7,717 nt of DNA from Ruminococcus sp. (GTDB lineage Bacteria > Bacillota > Clostridia > Oscillospirales > Ruminococcaceae): assembly GCA_014799675.1 (NCBI GenBank), contig JAAVHM010000010.1:7067-14783 (forward strand). Direction: 5' to 3'. Made by a program: the position numbers and the translations under genes. Of the stretch, positions 1-4,440 are shown piece by piece (position 1 is the first letter of the stretch; each line of letters opens with the position of its first letter). The notes beneath the pieces are model-generated. The model worked only from the letters and a program-made list of their open reading frames with translations, did not search any database and had not been told where the DNA came from.

Positions 1-800
1 TTGTCTTTCTTGCGGTTGTTGCCGCCTGTGGCGTTAGCCATGTTGTCGTACTTCTCGTTGTATTTGTCCATTTCAACATAAGAGCCTCTTGTATCTACAG
101 TGTGTATCTTCTGTGATACAACAGCGGGAGTGTCAGCAAATTTAACGTCAAGCTTCTTCTTGTTGGACTGCTCCGCAGGCTTGTTCTGCTGCTTCTGCTC
201 GGGCTTTTTCTTGTGACCGCCCTGAAGAACCTGCTGAGCGTTGAAACGGTCGCTCTTTGAAGCAGGGGACTTTTCCACTGTTTTTTCGGAAGCCGCAGGC
301 TTTGCTTCCTCGGCTTTTGCAGCGGGAGCTTCCTCGGTCTTTGCTTCCTGCTTCTCGGGGACTTCCTTAGCGGTCTGCTTCTCGGAAGCCTGCTTCTCCG
401 AAGCGTCCTTTTTGGAAGCGGCTTTCTTGGTCTTTGCAGGCTTTTCCGCCTTTTCCTCTGCCTGTTCGGACTTTGCTTCTTCCTTTTTGTCCGCTTTCTT
501 TGCGGCAGGCTTTTTCTTTGGAGCTTGCTTCTCCGAAGCTTTCTTTTCCTCCGCGTCTTCTTTTTCTTCCTTGACAGGCTTATCGTTTCTTGTGGCAAAA
601 TATTCCTCAAAGGAAGCTACCTGATTTTCCTGTGAAAAAATTTCAAGTACCTGATTCATTTCCTCCGCCGTGATAGAAGCGGCAGGCTTTTTGGTTATAT
701 CAAGCTTTTCCTTTAAAAAGTCCGCAAGCGCCTGACCCGTTATCTTCAGGTCTTTGGCTGCGTCGGTAATTTTGACCTTTGGTTCTTTTGATGTACTCAT
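1..800 (-). CDS. infB: Translation initiation factor IF-2, N-terminal part (3' end outside window)
   Basis: IF-2 is the GTPase that places initiator fMet-tRNA on the 30S subunit and promotes 50S joining in the cytoplasm. Only the first 266 codons are here; the G domain and C-terminal domains lie beyond position 1. Residues about 8-56 (from VKITDAAKDLKITGQALADF) match the IF2_N fold. Residues 72-215 are a low-complexity Lys/Glu/Ala linker with repeated ASEKQ units at 88-92, 133-137 and 138-142, plus PEKQ at 148-151. Residues 232-252 contain HTVDTRGSYVEMDKYNEKYD, a stretch I associate with clostridial IF-2. The ATG at 800 is preceded by GGAGGG at 816-811 with a 10-nt spacer. It follows ylxQ by 42 nt as the last visible gene of the operon. 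Family assignment is secure from the N-domain and context. Long reading frames on the other strand and in a shifted frame here are composition artefacts. Confidence 0.95.
   Translation of the reverse strand, partial: MSTSKEPKVKITDAAKDLKITGQALADFLKEKLDITKKPAASITAEEMNQVLEIFSQENQVASFEEYFATRNDKPVKEEKEDAEEKKASEKQAPKKKPAAKKADKKEEAKSEQAEEKAEKPAKTKKAASKKDASEKQASEKQTAKEVPEKQEAKTEEAPAAKAEEAKPAASEKTVEKSPASKSDRFNAQQVLQGGHKKKPEQKQQNKPAEQSNKKKLDVKFADTPAVVSQKIHTVDTRGSYVEMDKYNEKYDNMANATGGNNRKKD
377..539 (-). repeat. Repeated 13-nt hairpin-forming unit in the infB linker
   Basis: On the plus strand the 13-mer GCTTCTCCGAAGC occurs at 392-404 and 527-539, and a one-base variant, GCTTCTCGGAAGC, occurs at 377-389. 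Each encodes ASEK plus the first base of the next codon. Each is also a small inverted repeat (5-bp stem, 3-nt loop). They sit in frame in the Lys/Glu/Ala linker, so codon-repeat expansion of the linker is the simplest origin. Confidence 0.6.
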
Positions 801-828
801 AGGCTGTATACCCTCCGTTTATAACAAT

Positions 829-840
829 TATTACGTAATA
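829..840. other. 12-bp perfect palindrome in the ylxQ-infB gap
   Basis: TATTACGTAATA is perfectly self-complementary and lies in the 42-nt gap between the ylxQ stop and the infB start, 13 nt upstream of the infB ribosome binding site at 816-811. It could be an operator-like site or a weak mRNA fold, but in AT-rich DNA it could equally be chance. No promoter hexamers are obvious around it. Confidence 0.3.
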
Positions 841-842
841 CT

Positions 843-1160
843 TCAATTTATTTCATTTTGCTCATTTTGACAAATTTCAAGAGCTTTCTTTGCAAAGCCC
901 TCTCCGCAAACCGTAAGGATACCCGCTTTTTTTCCCACGCAGAAGTGTATCTCGTCAATTGTGCATTGGGTCTTTGCAACAGGTATCTGTTTTCTGTCCG
1001 CAAAATAACGGACTTCCTTTTCCGTCTTCGGGGATATGTCGGAAGCGACAATAACCGCCGCCGCCTTTCCCTCCGCAAGAGCCTCTTTCATCGGGTCGAA
1101 ACCCATTGAAAGCTGCCCCGCTTTTCGGCATATCGTCATAAGGTTAAGAAGCTTATTCAC
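843..1160 (-). CDS. ylxQ: L7Ae-family RNA-binding protein YlxQ
   Basis: A 105-aa protein of the ribosomal L7Ae/L30e/S12e family. Relatives bind kink-turn RNA; the cellular target of YlxQ is not well defined. Visible family features are the N-terminal block KLLNLMTICRKAGQLSMGFD (residues 3-22), the central GKAAAVIVASDISPKTEKEV (31-50), and the C-terminal GKKAGILTVCGEGFAKKAL (77-94). Length is close to the usual ~100 aa. I chose the GTG at 1160 because homology begins there, AGGAG lies at 1175-1171 with a 10-nt spacer, and no in-frame ATG starts nearby except inside the conserved region. The frame stays open upstream to 1229, but that part overlaps ylxR and does not look like the family. The gene overlaps the ylxR stop by 8 nt, which suggests translational coupling. 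It ends with TGA at 845-843. Confidence 0.9.
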   Translation of the reverse strand: MNKLLNLMTICRKAGQLSMGFDPMKEALAEGKAAAVIVASDISPKTEKEVRYFADRKQIPVAKTQCTIDEIHFCVGKKAGILTVCGEGFAKKALEICQNEQNEIN

Positions 1161-1419
1161 TTTCCGCCAGCTCCTTTTCCATTTCGTCGTAAACCTCGTC
1201 GGATATTTTGCAGGAAAAAGTCCTCTCAAATTTCCGAGCCTTTCTTGCCAGCGTAAAGCATTCCGTGCTTTTGCAGATGTACGCCCCTCTGCCCGCTTTC
1301 TTCCCCGTAAGGTCTATTGAAATTTCTCCCTCGGGAGATTTCACCGCCCTTATCAGTTCCTTTTTCGGCTTCATTTCTCCGCAGCCGAGGCACATTCTCA
1401 TAGGTATTTTTCTGACCAT
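1153..1419 (-). CDS. ylxR: YlxR/RnpM family RNA-binding protein (DUF448)
   Basis: An 88-aa small basic protein of the YlxR family, nearly always encoded between nusA and infB in Bacillota. Family members are RNA-binding; recent work links them to modulation of RNase P, hence the newer name RnpM. Seen here are the opening RKIPMRMCLGCGEMKPKKEL (residues 3-22), with Cys10 and Cys13 in a CxxC pair, and the signature GRGAYIC (43-49). With Cys49 and Cys54 these make four cysteines in two spaced pairs, though I cannot tell whether metal is bound. The ATG at 1419 lies 12 nt after the nusA stop. The likely Shine-Dalgarno is AAGG at 1433-1430, which overlaps the nusA TAA, so translation is probably coupled to nusA. 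The 3' end overlaps the ylxQ start by 8 nt. Confidence 0.93.
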   Translation of the reverse strand: MVRKIPMRMCLGCGEMKPKKELIRAVKSPEGEISIDLTGKKAGRGAYICKSTECFTLARKARKFERTFSCKISDEVYDEMEKELAESE

Positions 1420-1431
1420 TGCCTCACGACC

Positions 1432-2478
1432 TTACTCAATTGGATTTTCGGGCTTTATATCTATCTTGTAACCCGTGAGCCTTGCCGCAAGCTTTGCGTT
1501 CTGACCCTTGTTACCGATAGCAAGCGAAAGCTGATTGTTCGGAACGGTGACTACGCAGGTTTTCTGTTCGCCCTCTTCTATCTCAACCTTTATTACCTCC
1601 GCGGGAGCAAGCGCGTGTGCAATAAACACCGCAGGGTCTTCGTCGTAAACTATTATGTCTATCTTCTCACCGTGAAGCTCGTTCACAATGCTTCCGATAC
1701 GGCTGTGCTTCGGACCTATGCATGAACCCACAGGGTCAACGTTTTTGTCCTTTGACCATACCGCGATTTTCGTCCTCGAACCCGCTTCTCTCGAAATGGA
1801 TTTTACCTCAACAGTGCCGTCGTAAATTTCGGGAATTTCAAGCTCGAAAAGACGCTTTACCAAGTCCTTGTGAGTTCTTGAAACCTTTACCATAGGCTTT
1901 CTTTCGGGGTTGATTATGTCCGCAATGTAAAGCTTCACAATGTCGCCCTCTTTGAGAACTTCCCCGGGAATTTGTTCGTTTTTGTATAAGTACACTTCGT
2001 TTTTGTCAATGGTAAGAGTAGCGTTTCCGCTTTCAGGCTCGACCCGCTGTACCGTTGCCGAAACTGCCTCGTGTATCTTGTCGCTGAACTGGCTGATGTA
2101 CTTCTGTCTCTCGAATGTCTTTATCTCGGTGCGGATAGCCTGCTTTGCGTTTTGCGCGGCAACGCGTCCGAACTGCGCCGTTGAAAGCTGATAGGGGATA
2201 ACGTCGTCCACCGCAACAGGGTGTCCAACATAAGCGGCGGCTTCCTCAACGGTTATCTCGCTCATGTCAAGTGGGAGTTCCTCAACAACGGTACGCATTA
2301 CGGTGATCTCAAACTTATGCTCCTCGGGGACAATGTCCACCAAAAAGTCCTCGCAGTAGGGGTACTCCTTTTTCACCGCCCTTGCAATGCCCTGCTTTAT
2401 CTTATCCACAAGCAGATCCATTGGTATGCCGTTTTCCTTTGCAAGAAGCTCCAGAGCCTCAAAAAATTCCTTGTTCAT
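1432..2478 (-). CDS. nusA: Transcription elongation/termination factor NusA
   Basis: NusA binds RNA polymerase near the RNA exit channel and promotes pausing, intrinsic termination and antitermination. This 348-aa protein has the full Gram-positive layout: an N-terminal RNAP-binding domain (about 1-130), an S1 domain (about 136-201, including NEQIPGEVLKEGDIV), KH1 (about 225-300) and KH2 (about 302-348). It lacks the C-terminal acidic repeats of E. coli NusA, as expected for Bacillota (B. subtilis NusA is about 371 aa). KH2 has a normal GNKG loop at 322-325. In KH1 the expected GxxG loop reads GPKH (255-258): His258 is encoded by CAC at 1707-1705. The ATG at 2478 is preceded by AGGAGG at 2495-2490 with an 11-nt spacer. 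It lies 151 nt downstream of rimP across an unusual repeat-filled gap, and 12 nt upstream of ylxR. Confidence 0.97.
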   Translation of the reverse strand: MNKEFFEALELLAKENGIPMDLLVDKIKQGIARAVKKEYPYCEDFLVDIVPEEHKFEITVMRTVVEELPLDMSEITVEEAAAYVGHPVAVDDVIPYQLSTAQFGRVAAQNAKQAIRTEIKTFERQKYISQFSDKIHEAVSATVQRVEPESGNATLTIDKNEVYLYKNEQIPGEVLKEGDIVKLYIADIINPERKPMVKVSRTHKDLVKRLFELEIPEIYDGTVEVKSISREAGSRTKIAVWSKDKNVDPVGSCIGPKHSRIGSIVNELHGEKIDIIVYDEDPAVFIAHALAPAEVIKVEIEEGEQKTCVVTVPNNQLSLAIGNKGQNAKLAARLTGYKIDIKPENPIE

Positions 2479-2501
2479 TTTTCCAATTTCCTCCTAATTC
2501 T

Positions 2502-2586
2502 GTAGGGCGGGGGAGCCTGAATTGGCACGCTCCCGCCTTTATTTAAAAACATTCTATGAACAGGCGGGAGCAAGCCCCCGCCCTAC
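2502..2586. repeat. REP-like GC-rich inverted repeat pair between rimP and nusA
   Basis: Outer arms GTAGGGCGGGGG (2502-2513) and CCCCCGCCCTAC (2575-2586) are perfect 12-bp reverse complements. Inner arms GCTCCCGCC (2529-2537) and GGCGGGAGC (2563-2571) are perfect 9-bp reverse complements around a 25-nt AT-rich loop. Between the left arms are 15 nt, and between the right arms 3 nt, so the halves are related but not identical. Each half can also fold alone; in the transcript the 5' half forms GGCGGG...CCCGCC with a very small loop. This looks like a BIME-type pair of REP-like units or a tiny MITE-like element; no clear target-site duplication is visible. It begins 24 nt upstream of the nusA start and 6 nt from its Shine-Dalgarno, so it could affect nusA translation or mRNA stability. 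Confidence 0.75.
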
Positions 2587-2602
2587 GTTGGTACGTTGGT
2601 AC
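2584..2602. repeat. 8-bp tandem repeat beside the inverted repeat
   Basis: TACGTTGG occurs twice head to tail (2584-2591, 2592-2599), followed by TAC. The first TAC is also the end of the outer arm of the inverted repeat, so the repeat grows directly out of the element boundary. Confidence 0.7.
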
Positions 2603-2606
2603 AAAA

Positions 2607-2634
2607 AATTATTAATTATTAATTATTAATTATT
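2607..2634. repeat. 7-bp AT-rich tandem repeat (4 copies) overlapping the rimP stop
   Basis: Four perfect copies of AATTATT lie at 2607-2613, 2614-2620, 2621-2627 and 2628-2634. The last copy contains the rimP stop codon (TAA at 2632-2630 on the minus strand), so the repeat begins at the very end of that gene. Such short-period arrays can vary in copy number by slippage; extra copies would fall after the stop and leave RimP intact. Confidence 0.85.
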
Positions 2635-3133
2635 CCTCGTCGTCTTTAAAAAGCTCGTCTTCATCATCGTCAAAAAGCTTTACAAACGCCGTGTCGGAAA
2701 GCTTTATCTCCCTGTCCCCCTCCTCCGTGATAACGGAAATACTGTCCTTATTATAACCCTTGAGTATCGCAATAAACTCTTTCATGCCGTCTATCTCACG
2801 GATATACCTTATTCTTACGGGACACTCCAGAAATTCCTCAAAATGCTCGGGACGCCGCAGCTGCCGTCCCAGCCCGGGAGAACCCACCTCCAGCATATAA
2901 TTCTGCTCGATAGGGTCAGCCTCGTCAAGCGCCTTGGAAAGGGGTCTCGTCATAGCCTCGCAGTCGTCCATGTCAACCGCACCGTCCTCCTTTTCGATAA
3001 GCACCCGCAGATACCACATAGCCCCCTCCTTGTCAAAGGAAACGTCCCATATCTTCAGATTTAAGCCGTCCGCAATGGGCTTGGCGATCTCATAGACCGC
3101 AGCGGCGGTGTTCCCGCCCTTTTTTCCTGCCAT
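2630..3133 (-). CDS. rimP: Ribosome maturation factor RimP
   Basis: RimP assists 30S subunit assembly in the cytoplasm. This 167-aa protein is close to the family length (about 150-160 aa). The N-terminal alpha/beta domain spans about 9-88, with a WYLRVLIEKEDGAVDMDDCE block (40-59). The family signature YMLEVGSPGLGRQLRRPEHF (79-98) follows, then the SH3-like C-terminal domain (about 100-155, with VRIRY and FIAILKGYN). It ends in an acidic tail, DDDEDELFKDDEE (155-167). The ATG at 3133 has GGAGG at 3145-3141 and a 7-nt spacer. It is the first gene of the rimP-nusA-ylxR-ylxQ-infB operon, about 70 nt downstream of the predicted transcription start, with a terminator-like hairpin in the leader. 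Its stop codon is formed within a 7-bp tandem repeat. Confidence 0.95.
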   Translation of the reverse strand: MAGKKGGNTAAAVYEIAKPIADGLNLKIWDVSFDKEGAMWYLRVLIEKEDGAVDMDDCEAMTRPLSKALDEADPIEQNYMLEVGSPGLGRQLRRPEHFEEFLECPVRIRYIREIDGMKEFIAILKGYNKDSISVITEEGDREIKLSDTAFVKLFDDDEDELFKDDEE

Positions 3134-3157
3134 TCAATAACCTCCACAATACAGCAC

Positions 3158-3184
3158 AAAAGACCGAGATTAACTCGGTCTTTT
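3158..3184 (-). terminator. Intrinsic-terminator-like hairpin in the rimP operon leader
   Basis: AAAAGACCGAG (3158-3168) and CTCGGTCTTTT (3174-3184) form a perfect 11-bp inverted repeat with a 5-nt loop. In the minus-strand transcript the core 7-bp GACCGAG stem is followed by UCUUUUGUGCUG, so the U-tract is short and interrupted. It lies between the predicted promoter (3238-3210) and the rimP ribosome binding site (3145-3141). It can therefore attenuate the rimP operon and also end readthrough from the lipoprotein genes. Being symmetric, it could also work on the plus strand, but no gene there needs it. The hairpin is certain as sequence; its regulatory role is inferred. Confidence 0.75.
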
Positions 3185-3209
3185 ATGAAACTATTATAAT
3201 GATAGGTAT

Positions 3210-3238
3210 ATTATACCACATATTTTCTCAAATTGCAA
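3210..3238 (-). promoter_or_regulatory. Sigma-A-type promoter of the rimP-nusA-infB operon
   Basis: On the minus strand, TTGCAA (3238-3233) is followed 17 bp later by a perfect TATAAT (3215-3210) preceded by TG (extended -10, TGGTATAAT). Transcription would start near 3203, giving a leader of about 70 nt before rimP. A second TATAAT at 3198-3193 has no good -35 box at the right distance. The promoter lies 45 nt after the preceding lipoprotein stop. Confidence 0.8.
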
Positions 3239-3282
3239 GCTTTTTTTGAAAAAAATTCTTTTTCGGCAAAAATCCCGCCTTT

Positions 3283-4425
3283 TTACTTTACCGAACTCCA
3301 AAAATATTTATCATTCGGGAAAAGCTCTCTGACCCTTGCTTTGTCCTCATCGCTTAAAAGGCTCATGCAACTGTCGCTTCTTTCGTCGATTAGTGCTTCA
3401 AGCGAGGTCATTTCCGTCAGAGGAATGAACGTCTCAACGGAATTTGCTGTAAAACGCAGACGAATATATTTTACAGACGGCATATCCTTTAAAAATTCAA
3501 GGTCGGAGCGTTCAAGGTTCTCCCCGAACACATTCACAAATACAATGTCCGTAAACGAGGAAATATCCGACATATTTACATCTTTTGCATTTATATACAT
3601 TGTTTTGTCCCAAATATACGGATAATGTTCGGTTTCAACGTATTCGGGAAAATCCTTTACGTATTCCTCCGTAAAATCCGCGTCCGCTTCAAAGCTTGCC
3701 TTATATCTGCCGTTTTCGTACTTTATTGTAATTGTGTCGATAAGCTCATATTCCGAGATATATTCCATAAGCTTTTTATTTAAAATTTCGCCGCCGTTTT
3801 TCCCGATACCGCTGTCCATATCCTCGCCGAGAAAGGTACATATGCCCGTGTAATCCCTTTCACCGTCAAAATAAACTTCAGTTTCTCCGAGAACCGTACT
3901 ATATACTCCGTCTGCGTAAAAATCGTATCTTACAGCTGTAAACGGTGACATTCCCGCCATACCGTCGTTGGTTCCACACGTAACAATAAAATTTTTTCCG
4001 TCGCTGTCACGGCAGACGTACAGACATTTGCCGACAACAATATTGGTTATGTTGTCTCGCCAGCCGTAAACCTCCGAGCTTATACAGCCTGTCAGCGTAT
4101 ACGGTTCTAAAATCAATTCCATGCGTTCGGGGAAGCCGTCTCCCGTAAAATCGTATAAAAAAGCTTGCTGTTTGTCTATATCAATTTTGACATTTTTAAG
4201 CCATGCGTACTCATTTTCCAGCGGGGTCATGAGTGTTGTTTCCTCCGTAGTAACAGTCGTTTCCGCCGTTGTAACCGTCGTTTCGGAAGTTGTCGTAACT
4301 TCCGCCGCCGTTGCGGTCGCCGTCACGGATTGAGAAACTTCCGAAATTTCGGCGGGCATTTCCGCACCCTTTTCACACCCGCAGAGCAGCAACAGTACGG
4401 ACATTGCAATAATAAATTTTTTCAT
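3283..4425 (-). CDS. Predicted lipoprotein with Thr-rich linker, DGxPE motif and LRR-like tail
   Basis: I do not recognise a named family. The 380-aa protein starts with a lipoprotein signal (MKKFIIAMSVLLLLCGC), with Cys17 after LLCG as the lipidation site, so it is probably anchored outside the membrane. Residues about 30-66 are a Ser/Thr-rich linker with repeated VTT/ETT units, likely extended and possibly glycosylated. Next come an acidic motif, YDFTGDGFPE (91-100), resembling calcium-loop or FG-GAP-like sites, and VRYDFYAD (165-172). Residues about 275-348 (SDISSFTDI, LEFLKDMPSVKYIRL, FIPLTEMTSLEAL) look like two or three leucine-rich repeats. Motifs and order resemble the 576-aa lipoprotein at 5776-7506. 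The ATG at 4425 has GAGGG at 4436-4432 and follows the neighbouring gene by 15 nt. The signal/linker DNA nearly duplicates that of the 430-aa lipoprotein. Its ligand or role is unknown. Confidence 0.85.
   Translation of the reverse strand: MKKFIIAMSVLLLLCGCEKGAEMPAEISEVSQSVTATATAAEVTTTSETTVTTAETTVTTEETTLMTPLENEYAWLKNVKIDIDKQQAFLYDFTGDGFPERMELILEPYTLTGCISSEVYGWRDNITNIVVGKCLYVCRDSDGKNFIVTCGTNDGMAGMSPFTAVRYDFYADGVYSTVLGETEVYFDGERDYTGICTFLGEDMDSGIGKNGGEILNKKLMEYISEYELIDTITIKYENGRYKASFEADADFTEEYVKDFPEYVETEHYPYIWDKTMYINAKDVNMSDISSFTDIVFVNVFGENLERSDLEFLKDMPSVKYIRLRFTANSVETFIPLTEMTSLEALIDERSDSCMSLLSDEDKARVRELFPNDKYFWSSVK
4279..4425 (-). repeat. Duplicated signal-peptide/linker cassette, copy 1
   Basis: By hand alignment this 147-bp block differs from 5587-5733 at about 11 positions with no gaps. 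It covers codons 1-49: signal peptide, lipobox, and the PAEIS...SQSVTATATAAEV segment. Similarity stops at the start codon on one side and fades in the Thr-rich repeats on the other, while the downstream coding regions are unrelated. Confidence 0.88.
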
Positions 4426-4440
4426 AAAAAACCCTCTTTT

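Noticed and set aside
95..624. Long open frames on both strands over the infB start (Arg/Lys-rich on minus, Ala/Ser/Phe-rich on plus)
   Set aside because: They are frame-shifted and antisense readings of the Lys/Glu/Ala linker of IF-2. They have no ribosome binding site and no family features, while the in-frame reading gives a clear IF2_N domain.
1161..1229. N-terminal extension of ylxQ to 1229
   Set aside because: It would overlap ylxR deeply, and the added residues do not resemble the L7Ae family. The GTG at 1160 has a good Shine-Dalgarno.
2584..2634. Possible CRISPR-like array in the rimP-nusA gap
   Set aside because: Repeat units are 7 and 8 bp, directly abutting and without spacers, so these are simple tandem repeats.
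3239..3282. Intrinsic terminator directly after the 380-aa lipoprotein
   Set aside because: Only a 3-bp GGC/GCC stem and A/T palindromes are present; a T7-C-A7 palindrome alone is not a convincing terminator.
3134..3282. tRNA or riboswitch upstream of rimP (as the tRNA before rimP in E. coli)
   Set aside because: No cloverleaf or TTCGA-type T-loop was found. The leader of about 70 nt is too short for known large riboswitches and holds only the single hairpin.
3233..3625. 130-codon plus-strand open frame over the 3' end of the 380-aa lipoprotein
   Set aside because: It is antisense to a better-supported gene, lacks a ribosome binding site and starts inside the rimP promoter.
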